A DNA stretch of 25,703 nt, from contig DATKYV010000387.1 of the NCBI GenBank assembly GCA_035528275.1, positions 1 to 25,703 on the forward strand. Direction: 5' to 3'. Below the pieces are notes generated by a model. It did no database searches, was not told the DNA's origin, and saw only the letters and a list, made by a program, of their open reading frames with translations. Position 1 is the first letter of the stretch; each line of letters begins with the position of its first letter. Source of the stretch: DATKYV01 sp035528275. Its GTDB lineage: Bacteria > Acidobacteriota > Terriglobia > UBA7540. The position numbers were made by a program, and so were the translations under genes. This document shows positions 16,208 through 23,605 of this stretch, piece by piece.

Positions 16208-16418
16208 CCCTCAGACCCGAGCCTCCAAGGGCCCTTTCACAATCTGAGACGCTCAGCGCTCACGAACGTTGGCCTGGGGGGATACCGGCCCGAAACCCAT
16301 CGGGTCAGGGGAGATCCGTGAGTCGTGGGAAATGGATGGGCACGACCTCAGAATTTTTCAAGAGGCCTGAAGCTGGGCAGAGATCGCGCATCTAAGGCAG
16401 AGTGGGGGTCTGAAGATT

Positions 16419-16447
16419 TTGACACCCCACCCCCTGTGTGCAATAAT
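16419..16447 (+). promoter_or_regulatory. Near-consensus sigma70 promoter for the TPR-ispE block
   Basis: TTGACA (16419-16424), a 17-base spacer and AATAAT (16442-16447, 5/6) form the best promoter in the window. Initiation near 16454 gives a leader of about 27 bases that contains AGAAGGGA before the ATG at 16481. It probably drives the TPR gene and possibly ispE, tRNA-Gln and prs beyond it. Confidence 0.65.
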
Positions 16448-16480
16448 CTCAACAGGATTCAACGCAGGGCAGAAGGGATC

Positions 16481-18562
16481 ATGCGAATCTTCCGCATACT
16501 CATCGGGGCTGGACTCAGCTTCTTCTTGTTGGGGGTCGGAGGCTTGGCAGGCGCGCAGGATGCTGCGCCGTCCACTCCCCCTGAAGCGCCGCAGCAGGCG
16601 GCATCAGGGCCACCGGATCTTTCCCGGGCTTACTACCACTACACGCTGGCCCGTCGCTTCAAAGAGCTGGCGGGCATGTACAACCGCGGTGAATATGTGC
16701 AGCGCGCTATCGGCGAATACAAGGAAGCGATGGAGGCCGACCCCGAATCGCTTTTCCTGCGCGTCGAACTGGCCGACCTGTACTGGCGTGTGGGCCGGCT
16801 GGCCGACGCCGTCCGCGAGGCCGAAGCCGTCCTTAAGATCAACCCCGACCAGGATGACGCGCACCGGCTGCTTGCCCATATTTACTGGCGCAACCTGGGC
16901 GAGGCCCGCGGCGACGTCGCCGCGCAGGAGAGTTTGCACAAGGCCATCGAGCACTTCGAGGCCCTAGCGCGCCTCAATCCCTCGGAAGCCGACACGTTTC
17001 TGGTTCTGGGTCGCCTCTACCGGCTGAGCAACCAACATGAGAAAGCCGAAGAAGCGTTCAAGAAAGTCCTGAACGGCGAGCCCGACTCCAAGAATGCCGC
17101 GGCTCAACTCGCCCAGCTCTATTTTGACCAAGGGGATTACGAGCAAGCCATCGAGCTCCTCAGCAAAATTGATGAAGAGGAGATGGATGCGCCGCTCTTT
17201 GGAATGCTTGCCTACGCCTACTCTCAGACGTCCCAATTCGAAAAAGCGGTGTCCGTCTACGAGAAGGCTCTGACCCGGGATCCGGATAACCAGGAAGTTC
17301 GACGCGCCTACGCCGAGGCATTGATGGGCGGTGGCCGGCTGGCGGCGGCCCGCACGGAGCTCGAGAAGATTCTGAAAGCCGACCCCGATGACGGTTCCGC
17401 GCATCTTCGTCTCGCCCAGCTCGACCGGCAGGAAGGCCGGTTCGAAGATGCCCGCAAGAATCTGGACCGGGCTCAGACGTTGATGCCGGAGAGTCTCGAG
17501 GTGCCCTACCAGCAAGCGTTGCTCGAGGATACCCTGGGAAACTACGAGCAGGCGGTCGAGATACTTCAGGGCCTGCTGAAAAAGACAGAGAGGGAATCGG
17601 GCCACTACACGGCGGGCGAGGCCAGCAACCGCGCCGTCTTTCTCGAACGCCTGGGCCAGGTTTATCGCACCGAGCAGAAGTACGATCAGGCCTTGGAGGT
17701 CTTCAAGCGGATCCGGGAGCTCGGCGACCAACAGGCCCCGCGCGCCGAGGCGTTGATTGTGGAGACGCTCCGCTTGAACCGCCAGCCGGAGAAGGTGCGA
17801 GAGGCGGCGGATGCCGCGGTGGCGAAGTACCCCAAGGACCGCTCGCTTCGGATTCTGCGCGCCACACTGTGGGGTGAATCCGGCAAAGTGGACGAGGCCG
17901 TCCAGCAACTCCAGGAACTGCTGAACAAAACTCCCTCCGACCGGGAGATCAATCTGGCCATCGCGCAGCTGTACTTGCAGGCCAAGCGTTTTCCGGAGGC
18001 CGAGGAGGCGGCGCGCCAGGCTCTCACTCTCAGTCCGGATCAGGATGACCAGAAGTATGTTTTCTTCGTGCTCGGGTCGATCTACGAGCGGCAGAAGAAA
18101 TATGACCTGGCCGAGCAGGAGTTCCGCAAAGTGTTGGATGTCGACCCATTGAACGCCCCCGCGGCGAACTATTTGGGATACATGTTGGCGGATCGGGGCG
18201 TGCGTCTCGAGGAGTCGGTAAGGTACATTCAGAAGGCGCTCGAGCTCGATCCCAGCAATGGCGCATACATGGACAGCTTGGGATGGGCCTACTTCAAGAT
18301 GAACCGGTACGACCTGGCCGAGCCTCACCTGGAGAGGGCCGCACAGCTGATTTCGGGTGATCCTACGATCCAGGAACACCTGGGGCACCTTTATAAACAG
18401 ATGGGCAAGAAGGCCCTGGCCCGAGAGGCGTGGGAACGTGCCCTCAAGGAGTGGCCCACCGCCGTCAGCAGCGACTTTGATGCCGAGCAAGCCGCCAAGC
18501 TCAAGAAGCAGCTGGATGAGCTGAAGCAGCAGTTGGACGGAGAGAAGTCCGCCCAGCGCTGA
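16481..18562 (+). CDS. Exported tetratricopeptide-repeat protein
   Basis: A 693-residue protein with a signal peptide at 1-25 (MRIFRILIGAGLSFFLLGVGG, cut near AGAQ). An Ala/Pro-rich linker follows to about 45, and from about 50 to 670 there are tandem 34-residue tetratricopeptide units. Examples are ADPESLFLRVELADLYWRVG, NPSEADTFLVLGRLYRLSNQ and DPSNGAYMDSLGWAYFKMNR. The C-terminal tail is a charged coiled coil (AAKLKKQLDELKQQLDGEKSAQ). No enzyme domain is present, so it is likely a periplasmic or outer-membrane-associated scaffold. There is no lipobox. The ATG at 16481 fits the ribosome binding site and the signal peptide, whereas upstream in-frame codons precede the promoter start. ispE begins 54 bases downstream, so co-transcription is likely. 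The specific function is unknown. Confidence 0.88.
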   Translation: MRIFRILIGAGLSFFLLGVGGLAGAQDAAPSTPPEAPQQAASGPPDLSRAYYHYTLARRFKELAGMYNRGEYVQRAIGEYKEAMEADPESLFLRVELADLYWRVGRLADAVREAEAVLKINPDQDDAHRLLAHIYWRNLGEARGDVAAQESLHKAIEHFEALARLNPSEADTFLVLGRLYRLSNQHEKAEEAFKKVLNGEPDSKNAAAQLAQLYFDQGDYEQAIELLSKIDEEEMDAPLFGMLAYAYSQTSQFEKAVSVYEKALTRDPDNQEVRRAYAEALMGGGRLAAARTELEKILKADPDDGSAHLRLAQLDRQEGRFEDARKNLDRAQTLMPESLEVPYQQALLEDTLGNYEQAVEILQGLLKKTERESGHYTAGEASNRAVFLERLGQVYRTEQKYDQALEVFKRIRELGDQQAPRAEALIVETLRLNRQPEKVREAADAAVAKYPKDRSLRILRATLWGESGKVDEAVQQLQELLNKTPSDREINLAIAQLYLQAKRFPEAEEAARQALTLSPDQDDQKYVFFVLGSIYERQKKYDLAEQEFRKVLDVDPLNAPAANYLGYMLADRGVRLEESVRYIQKALELDPSNGAYMDSLGWAYFKMNRYDLAEPHLERAAQLISGDPTIQEHLGHLYKQMGKKALAREAWERALKEWPTAVSSDFDAEQAAKLKKQLDELKQQLDGEKSAQR

Positions 18563-18616
18563 GACGATTCTCTCCGGGGGACGCTCCCTCGGGGCGCGAA
18601 TTCCAATCAACTCACC

Positions 18617-19507
18617 GTGAAGAACCGCATCTGCCTCCGCGCATTTGCCAAGATCAATCTGGGATTGAAAATCCTGGACAGACGGCCGGATGGCTACCAC
18701 AGCATTCGCACGGTCTATCAGACGGTGGCCTTGCACGACCGGCTCGAGATCGTCCTGCTGAAACGGGCAAAAGGCATTCGCGTTGAGTGCGACCATCCCG
18801 ATTTGCCCAGCGGGCGCGACAACCTGGTGTACCGGGCCTGCCAGCTCTGGAAGCGGGCGCGGGTTTTTTCTGGCGGCATCCATGTCCGGCTGGAGAAGCG
18901 GATTCCCGCCGGTTCGGGATTGGGGGGCGCCAGCAGTGACGCTGCCGCAGCCCTGCTCGGGTTGGAACACCTGACGGGGGATCGCATGAGCCTGCATTCC
19001 CGTTGGAGACTCTCGGCGCACCTCGGCTCCGACGTTCCCTTTTTCCTTTGGGGCGGAAGGGGATTGGGAGTCGGGCGCGGTGAGGAGGTCTTTCCGCTTC
19101 CCGATTTGCCTCGCCGGCGATGCCTGGTGGTCTTCCCGGGGTTTCACGTCTCGACGCCTGATGCCTACCGCGAGGCGGGCCGTGAATTGACAAAAACAAA
19201 GCGGGGCCGTACAATATCATCTTTTGGCGCGTGGTCACCGTTACCCCTGGAGAGTTGGGGGCCGGCCGAAAACGACTTTGAACGAGTCGTCTTCGCGAGG
19301 TGGCCAGGGCTGGCGCGGTTGAAAAGCCAGCTCATCCGGGCCGGGGCCGAAGCAGCCTCCCTGACGGGTAGCGGCTCAGCCGTCTACGCCCTCTTTGATT
19401 CCGCCCGGACACTCGCTCGTGCCACGAAGTTGGTCCCCGGTGAATGGCAGGTCTTCCGGACACGAACCCTTTCCAGGGCCGAGTACCAGCGCCTGCTTTT
19501 CGTCTAG
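18617..19507 (+). CDS. ispE: 4-diphosphocytidyl-2-C-methyl-D-erythritol kinase
   Basis: This 296-residue GHMP kinase of the MEP isoprenoid pathway phosphorylates CDP-methylerythritol at the 2-position. Signatures are AFAKINLGLKILDRRPDGYH (9-28) with catalytic K12, the ATP-binding PAGSGLGGASSDAAAALLGL (97-116), GSDVPFF with catalytic D139, and the C-terminal LTGSGSAVYALF glycine loop. The length is normal. The start is a GTG at 18617 with no good ribosome binding site, so translation may partly depend on the upstream TPR gene 54 bases away. The stop codon lies four bases before the tRNA-Gln gene, so ispE and the tRNA are almost certainly on one transcript and the tRNA must be released by processing. 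Confidence 0.96.
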   Translation: MKNRICLRAFAKINLGLKILDRRPDGYHSIRTVYQTVALHDRLEIVLLKRAKGIRVECDHPDLPSGRDNLVYRACQLWKRARVFSGGIHVRLEKRIPAGSGLGGASSDAAAALLGLEHLTGDRMSLHSRWRLSAHLGSDVPFFLWGGRGLGVGRGEEVFPLPDLPRRRCLVVFPGFHVSTPDAYREAGRELTKTKRGRTISSFGAWSPLPLESWGPAENDFERVVFARWPGLARLKSQLIRAGAEAASLTGSGSAVYALFDSARTLARATKLVPGEWQVFRTRTLSRAEYQRLLFV

Positions 19508-19511
19508 GCTT

Positions 19512-19585
19512 TGGGAGGTCGTCCAGAGGTAGGACACATGCCTTTGGAGCATGGAACCCTGGTTCGAATCCAGGCCTCCCAGCCA
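19512..19585 (+). tRNA. tRNA-Gln (anticodon TTG)
   Basis: A full cloverleaf can be drawn by hand. The acceptor is TGGGAGG/CCTCCCA (19512-19518 with 19575-19581). The D stem is GTCC/GGAC with loop AGAGGTA. The anticodon stem is CATGC/GCATG with loop CTTTGGA, placing TTG at 19544-19546. The T arm is CCTGG-TTCGAAT-CCAGG. The discriminator is G and CCA is encoded (19583-19585). The U1-A72 first pair is typical of bacterial tRNA-Gln. The variable loop is four bases. It sits between ispE and prs, a placement also known from Pseudomonas-type genomes. Confidence 0.96.
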
Positions 19586-19632
19586 GACTCTGGGTTTTGC
19601 CGATCGATCTAGCATTCGCAAAGGATGTGACG

Positions 19633-20586
19633 ATGACAGAGCGGAATCGGCACGCGCTCAAAATTTTCACGGGCAATGCGCACCAGGCCCTTTCCCGGGA
19701 AATCTGCGACCACCTGGGGGTGCGCCTGGGCCAGGCCTTTGTGGGCCGTTTTCCCGACGGCGAAGTCCGGCTGCAGATTCTGGAGAACGTTCGCGGCGCG
19801 GATGTGTTCATGATCCAGCCCACCTGCCAGCCGGTGAACGACAACATGATGGAACTGCTCATCATGCTGGACGCTCTTCGCCGGGCCTCCGCCGAGCGCA
19901 TTACCGCCGTCATCCCGTATTACGGGTACGCCCGACAGGATCGGAAGGACCGGCCGCGGGTGCCGATCTCTTCCAAGCTTGTGGCGGATCTGCTGACTTC
20001 GGCGGGGGCGGATCGCGTGGTGGCGCTCGACCTGCACGCCGGCCAGATCCAGGGCTATTTCAACATTCCCGTGGATCATCTCTACGCAATTCCTGTGACG
20101 GTGAATTACTTCCGCAGGCTGAAGCTCAAGAACGTGGTGGCGGTCTCGCCGGACCCGGGCGGCGTGGAGCGGGCGAGGGCTTTTGCCAAGCGGCTGCGGG
20201 CGCCCCTGGCGATCATTGATAAACGCCGCGAGGACGCCGATATCGTCGAGGTCATGAACGTCATCGGCGAAGTCTCCGGCAGGATCTGCCTGATTATCGA
20301 CGACATGATCGATACCGGCGGGACGCTCCTGCGCGGCGTCAACGCCCTGCTCGACAAGGGCGCCGAGAAGGTCTTGGCGTGCTGTACGCATGGAGTCTTC
20401 GCCGGCGACGCGATTGCCCGAATTCAGGAATCGCCCCTCGAGCAGGTGGTCACCACGAACTCCATCCCGCTCTCGGACGAAGGCAGGGAGTGCGCGAAGA
20501 TCAAGGTGCTGAGTGTGGGAAAACTTTTGGCGGACGCCATCCGCTCGATTCACGACGAAACCTCGGTGAGCAAGCTGTTTATCTGA
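19633..20586 (+). CDS. prs: Ribose-phosphate pyrophosphokinase (PRPP synthetase)
   Basis: A 317-residue class I enzyme that makes PRPP from ribose-5-phosphate and ATP for purine, pyrimidine, NAD, His and Trp synthesis. ATG at 19633 follows AAGGA by seven bases. Family motifs are FPDGEVRLQI (40-49), IPYYGYARQDRKDRPRVPIS (94-113), the flexible DLHAGQIQGYF (133-143) with catalytic H135, SPDPGG (172-177) and the PRPP loop IIDDMIDTGGTL (221-232). All are intact and the length is standard. It lies 47 bases after tRNA-Gln and 59 bases before rplY, in the conserved ispE-tRNA-prs-rplY-pth order. The hairpin just after the stop may shape mRNA processing or stability. Confidence 0.97.
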   Translation: MTERNRHALKIFTGNAHQALSREICDHLGVRLGQAFVGRFPDGEVRLQILENVRGADVFMIQPTCQPVNDNMMELLIMLDALRRASAERITAVIPYYGYARQDRKDRPRVPISSKLVADLLTSAGADRVVALDLHAGQIQGYFNIPVDHLYAIPVTVNYFRRLKLKNVVAVSPDPGGVERARAFAKRLRAPLAIIDKRREDADIVEVMNVIGEVSGRICLIIDDMIDTGGTLLRGVNALLDKGAEKVLACCTHGVFAGDAIARIQESPLEQVVTTNSIPLSDEGRECAKIKVLSVGKLLADAIRSIHDETSVSKLFI

Positions 20587-20605
20587 GCCCGCGCCTGAAG
20601 CGGGC
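20587..20605 (+). other. Intergenic hairpin between prs and rplY
   Basis: GCCCGC (20587-20592) and GCGGGC (20600-20605) form a six-pair stem with loop GCCTGAA, starting immediately after the prs stop. There is no T-run, so it is more likely an RNA-stability element or a palindromic unit than a terminator. Confidence 0.4.
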
Positions 20606-20645
20606 GGCGAGCCGCTGGGCAGGAATGATTGAGGAGTGAAAAAGT

Positions 20646-21332
20646 ATGGTCCAGGTCACAAACGTTGGTGCCGAGCCACGAGAGGATTTCGGCAAGAACC
20701 CCGCGCGGCGCATGCGGCGTGCCGGACAGATTCCGGCGGTGGTTTACGGCGGCGGCGGCCCCGCCATCCCGGTGGCCGTAGACCCCAAGAAAATATCTGC
20801 CATTCTTCATTCCGAGGCCGGTCACAACGCCATCTTCACGCTGGAGATCCGGGGCAAGGCGCCGGCGCGCGTCATGCTGCGGGACTGGCAGGTGGACCCG
20901 ATCCACGGCGGGCTGCTGCACGTGGACATGGTGCGCGTGGCGCGAGACACCAGACTGAAAGTGCGCGTCCCGATTCACGTGACCGGCGAGCCGAAGGGAG
21001 TGAAGGTCCAGGGCGGCATTTTCGAGTTCTTGCTGCGCGAAGTCACTGTCGAATGCCTGCCCGATGAGATTCCCGACTTCGTCACCATCGACGTGACCGA
21101 GTTGCTGATCGGCAAGAACCTTCGTGTTTCCGACCTGCCGCTGGGACCGAATATCAAGGTCTTGTCGGACCCCACGCGCGTGGTCGCGCACGTTGTGGTT
21201 CTCAAGGCGGTTGAGGAGAAACCCGCCGAAGTCGTCGAAGTGGCGCCCGCCGAGCCCGAGCTCATCCGCAAGCCCAGGGCCGAGGAAGAGGAAGGGGCCG
21301 AAGAAAAAGAAGGCGGCGAGAAGGAGTCCTGA
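20646..21332 (+). CDS. rplY: 50S ribosomal protein L25, long CTC form
   Basis: A 228-residue L25/CTC/TL5-type protein that binds 5S rRNA. Residues 1-93 are the L25 domain, with the signature GKNPARRMRRAGQIPAVVYGG (16-36). Residues about 95-190 are the second beta-barrel domain found in the general-stress CTC proteins. The tail (about 195-228) is very acidic (EEEEGAEEKEGGEKES). GAGGAG lies nine bases before the ATG. The gene sits between prs and pth, its classical position. The 50-base gap to pth contains a perfect 16-base palindrome. Confidence 0.96.
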   Translation: MVQVTNVGAEPREDFGKNPARRMRRAGQIPAVVYGGGGPAIPVAVDPKKISAILHSEAGHNAIFTLEIRGKAPARVMLRDWQVDPIHGGLLHVDMVRVARDTRLKVRVPIHVTGEPKGVKVQGGIFEFLLREVTVECLPDEIPDFVTIDVTELLIGKNLRVSDLPLGPNIKVLSDPTRVVAHVVVLKAVEEKPAEVVEVAPAEPELIRKPRAEEEEGAEEKEGGEKES

Positions 21333-21353
21333 GGGACTCGACGAGGGCCGGCG

Positions 21354-21369
21354 CCCGTCAGCTGACGGG
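21354..21369. repeat. Perfect 16-base palindrome CCCGTCAGCTGACGGG before pth
   Basis: The palindrome occupies most of the rplY-pth gap and ends just before GTGGAAGGGG, the ribosome binding site of the TTG-started pth. Closely related hairpins occur at 21785-21800 inside pth and at 25065-25080 before alr. Confidence 0.7.
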
Positions 21370-21382
21370 TGGAAGGGGCGGC

Positions 21383-21967
21383 TTGAAACTGATCGTAGGT
21401 CTCGGCAACCCCGGTTTCGAATACCAGCTGACGCCACACAATCTGGGATTTCTGGCGGTGGACCGGCTGGCGGAACTTTGCGGCGTGGAGACATCCCGCC
21501 GCGAGGCCCAGGCGTTGACCGCGTCCACCGAGATCGAAGGGGTGGAGGTGGTGCTGGCCAAGCCGCAAACGTACATGAATCTGAGCGGCATGGCGGTGGC
21601 CCGGCTGCTCGACCGTTACAGCCTGGAGCCGCCGGACTTGTTGGTCCTGGTCGACGACGCCGACTTGCCCTTCGGCATGCTCCGCATCCGCCAGCGGGGG
21701 AGCGCGGGCAGCCACAACGGGCTGAAGTCGATCATCGGAGCGCTGCAGTCGGACGATTTCGGCCGCATCCGCATGGGCGTCCAGCCCGTCAGCCGACGGG
21801 TGGAGGATTTGGCCTCCCACGTTCTGGGGCGGTTTCGCCGCTCCGATCTCGAGACGGTGGCCGATATCCTCGACCAGGCAACGGAGGCGGTGAGGATTAT
21901 CTTGAAGGAAGGCATATCCCGGGCGATGAACCGCTTTAATCGGCGCGTTCCATCGTCCCAGTCGTGA
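21383..21967 (+). CDS. pth: Peptidyl-tRNA hydrolase
   Basis: A 194-residue cytoplasmic enzyme that cleaves the ester between peptide and tRNA after premature release. Catalytic residues are N9 (LGNPG), H19 (TPHNLGF), N66 (TYMNLSG), D91 (VDDADLPFG) and N112 (SHNGLKSI), all kept, and the length is standard. The start is TTG at 21383, fixed by the conserved KLIVGLGNPG opening and by GGAAGGGG just upstream. Codons around residue 135 (QPVSRR) contain a hairpin related to the palindrome before the gene, and this segment replaces the more usual RPPG-type loop. rpsF begins six bases after the stop, so the two are translationally close. Confidence 0.95.
   Translation: MKLIVGLGNPGFEYQLTPHNLGFLAVDRLAELCGVETSRREAQALTASTEIEGVEVVLAKPQTYMNLSGMAVARLLDRYSLEPPDLLVLVDDADLPFGMLRIRQRGSAGSHNGLKSIIGALQSDDFGRIRMGVQPVSRRVEDLASHVLGRFRRSDLETVADILDQATEAVRIILKEGISRAMNRFNRRVPSSQS
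21785..21800. repeat. Related imperfect palindrome inside pth
   Basis: CCCGTCAGCCGACGGG differs by one base from the palindrome at 21354-21369, and the flanks agree too (G before, TGGA after). It is in frame within pth and encodes part of GVQPVSRRVED. Confidence 0.5.
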
Positions 21968-21973
21968 GGTCGC

Positions 21974-22375
21974 ATGCGTAAATACGAGATTATTTTTGTC
22001 GTCAGACCGGACGTCCCCGAAGAGGAATTGGACAAGCTCATCGCTCAGATGGAAGGCGTTGTCACCGGGGCGGGCGGACGCGTTGAAAAGGTGGAGAAGA
22101 TGGGACGCCGCCGGCTCGCCTACCGCATCCAGCGCCATCGCGAGGGCTTTTACGTTTTCTTCGCCGTGGAAGGCAGTGGGGATACGGTGAAGGAGTTCGA
22201 GCGCCGCCTCAAGGTGATCGACACGGTCATCAAATTCCTTACCGTGCGAATTGACGAGGATCTGAAGCGCGCTGAGAAGTTCAGGGCTTTCCGCGCGGAC
22301 CAGGAAGCCCGACGGTCGCGGCCCAAGGGCGGCGCCCCGGAGGATTCTCAGGCCGCGGGTCCAGCCCAGGGTTAA
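21974..22375 (+). CDS. rpsF: 30S ribosomal protein S6
   Basis: A 133-residue S6 protein that partners S18 on the 30S platform. The opening MRKYEIIFVVRPDV and the strand KMGRRRLAYRIQRHREGFYVFFAVEG (about 42-67) are typical. The core ends near 100 and is followed by a charged, Ala/Gly/Pro-rich tail to 133, longer than the minimal S6. The SD sequence GAGGT overlaps the pth stop codon and sits close to the ATG. It heads the conserved rpsF-rpsR-rplI trio. No separate leader is available for S6:S18 autoregulation, because pth ends six bases upstream. Confidence 0.97.
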   Translation: MRKYEIIFVVRPDVPEEELDKLIAQMEGVVTGAGGRVEKVEKMGRRRLAYRIQRHREGFYVFFAVEGSGDTVKEFERRLKVIDTVIKFLTVRIDEDLKRAEKFRAFRADQEARRSRPKGGAPEDSQAAGPAQG

Positions 22376-22389
22376 AGGAGTAAAACGAC

Positions 22390-22683
22390 ATGGCAGAACA
22401 GAGAGCGTCTTCCGGGCAAGGAGCTCGCCCGCCCAGGAAAGCGGGCGGCCCCGGGGGCCGGAGGCAATACTTCCGCCGGCGCAAGGTCTGCAAATTCTGC
22501 GCGGAGAAGATCGACGTCATTGATTACAAGGACGTGAAATTGATCGGCCAATTCGTTTCCGAAAGGGGCAAGATTCTGCCCCGCCGGCTCACCGGGACGT
22601 GCTCGCCGCATCAGCGCACGCTCTCGTTGGCGATCAAGCGCGCGCGGAACATCGCCTTCCTGCCCTTTGCCACGCAGGTCTGA
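22390..22683 (+). CDS. rpsR: 30S ribosomal protein S18, zinc-ligand (C+) form
   Basis: A 97-residue S18. The conserved core is RRKVCKFCAEKIDVIDYKDVKLIGQFVSERGKILPRRLTGTCSPHQR. C34, C37, C71 and H74 form a possible zinc site, marking the C+ type, which is replaced by C- copies in some genomes under zinc regulation. The N-terminus (1-25) is a Gly/Pro/Arg-rich extension. AAAGGAG overlaps the rpsF stop and lies nine bases before the ATG, so the two are translated together. Confidence 0.97.
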   Translation: MAEQRASSGQGARPPRKAGGPGGRRQYFRRRKVCKFCAEKIDVIDYKDVKLIGQFVSERGKILPRRLTGTCSPHQRTLSLAIKRARNIAFLPFATQV

Positions 22684-22717
22684 TCGGGACGCCTGGCCGC
22701 ACGGCCCAGGGGCGCCC

Positions 22718-22740
22718 TCTCCCGCGGTCGGCGCGGGAGA
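22718..22740 (+). other. Stable hairpin between rpsR and rplI
   Basis: TCTCCCGCG (22718-22726) and CGCGGGAGA (22732-22740) form a perfect nine-pair stem with loop GTCGG. It fills much of the 100-base rpsR-rplI gap. No T-run follows, so it more likely sets relative expression or mRNA stability than ends transcription. Confidence 0.55.
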
Positions 22741-22783
22741 ACGATGCCCCGGCGAGGGAATACGCAACGAACGGAGTGGGTGC

Positions 22784-23257
22784 ATGGAAATCATTCTTCT
22801 CGAAGATATCGAAAAGCTGGGAGTGCGCGGGCAGTTGGTGAAGGTCGCGGATGGATACGGCCGCAATTTTCTCCTGCCCAAGAAGCTGGCTGTTGCGGCC
22901 ACGCCGCAGAACCGCAAGTGGGTTGAACAGCGGCGGGTGAGGTTTCTTAAGCAGACCGCCAAGGAGAAATCGGAGGCCGAAGAACTGGCCAAGCTTCTGG
23001 AAGGCGTATCTGTCGTCGTCACCCGCAAGGCCGGCGAGCACGGCACCTTGTTCGGGTCGGTCACGGCGCTCGACGTCGCCGAAGGTCTGGCCGCGCAGGG
23101 CTACAAGATCGACCGGCGGAAGATCCAGCTCGACCAGCCCCTCAAGGTGCTGGGCGAATACGATGTTCCCGTCAAGCTCCACCGCGAGGTCACGGCGCCG
23201 GTGAAGGTGAAGGTCGAAGCCGAGGCCCAGCCTGAGCAAGAAGCTGCGGCGGAGTAA
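22784..23257 (+). CDS. rplI: 50S ribosomal protein L9
   Basis: A 157-residue L9. The ATG at 22784 is fixed by the conserved opening MEIILLEDIEKLGVRGQLVKVADGYGRNFLLPKKLAV, which binds 23S rRNA, and by GGAG about seven bases upstream. A long connecting helix (about 40-75) leads to the C-terminal domain (GTLFGSVTALDVAEGLAAQGYKIDRRKIQL). A short acidic tail (EAEAQPEQEAAAE) extends it past the E. coli length of 149. It is the last gene of the ribosomal trio. dnaB follows after a 389-base gap rather than the usual short spacer. Confidence 0.97.
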   Translation: MEIILLEDIEKLGVRGQLVKVADGYGRNFLLPKKLAVAATPQNRKWVEQRRVRFLKQTAKEKSEAEELAKLLEGVSVVVTRKAGEHGTLFGSVTALDVAEGLAAQGYKIDRRKIQLDQPLKVLGEYDVPVKLHREVTAPVKVKVEAEAQPEQEAAAE

Positions 23258-23332
23258 GACGCCTACATTTGCGCATGGCGCATCCACGCCGCCGTTTGGC
23301 ATGTGGACGTTTTCGGGACGTCGAACACCACT

Positions 23333-23554
23333 TCAGGGCTCCAGGATTTCGGCGTGCCGCGGCATCGTCGCCATGACGGTCTCAAACGCTTGCACGATCT
23401 GACCGCCAGCGCCCAGCCTCACCTTCAGTTCTTCGATTCCGATCGCTTCCGGGAGCATTTCATCCGACCGAATCCTTCGCAAACTCCCTCAGATATGCCC
23501 GACCCGTCGCCACTCGGCGAGTGAAGTTTCCACTGCATCAGTGGTGCTTTCCAC
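23333..23554 (-). pseudogene. Possible broken small gene (in-frame TGA)
   Basis: On the minus strand one frame reads from a GTG at 23554 to a stop at 23333, interrupted once by TGA at 23491-23489. The two parts are VESTTDAVETSLAEWRRVGHI and, after the stop, a 51-residue segment. That segment contains MLPEAIGIEELKVRLGAGGQ and TVMATMPRHAEILEP. The second part uses GC-rich third positions (about 75%) and has a protein-like, helix-prone composition with an ATG at 23458. The family is not recognised. It could be a remnant of a transferred or decayed gene, a genuine 41-residue small protein starting at 23458, or chance. A separate plus-strand frame over the same DNA looks less protein-like. Confidence 0.25.
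23530..23544. repeat. Short palindrome CCACTG-CAT-CAGTGG upstream of dnaB
   Basis: A perfect six-base inverted repeat with a three-base centre, about 60 bases upstream of the dnaB -35. It could be an operator half-site pair or a small hairpin. No known regulator motif is recognised. Confidence 0.35.
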
Positions 23555-23605
23555 AGATTTGGCAGAATTTGAACAGGAAATGCACAGGGCGGGCCGAGAA
23601 TTGAC

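Noticed and set aside
16208..16418. Riboswitch or terminator in the eno-TPR gap
   Set aside because: Only scattered short inverted repeats are visible, with no T-run, and the strong TPR promoter lies downstream of this stretch, so it is not in the TPR leader.
16964..19147. 727-codon minus-strand frame opposite the TPR gene and ispE
   Set aside because: It spans two genuine plus-strand genes and its translation is low-complexity Leu/Gln/Arg with no domain; a codon-bias shadow.
19512..19585. tRNA-Gln as an integration site for a genomic island
   Set aside because: The flanking genes are the conserved ispE and prs. No integrase and no repeated tRNA 3' end is present in the window.
23303..23524. 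73-codon plus-strand frame in the rplI-dnaB gap
   Set aside because: No ribosome binding site and a His/Pro/Arg/Ser-rich composition typical of a shadow. The minus-strand frame over the same DNA is more protein-like.
23546..23556. DnaA-box-like CTTTCCACA upstream of dnaB, suggesting an origin
   Set aside because: Only 7 of 9 bases match TTATCCACA, there is no second clear box, no AT-rich unwinding region and no dnaA or dnaN nearby.
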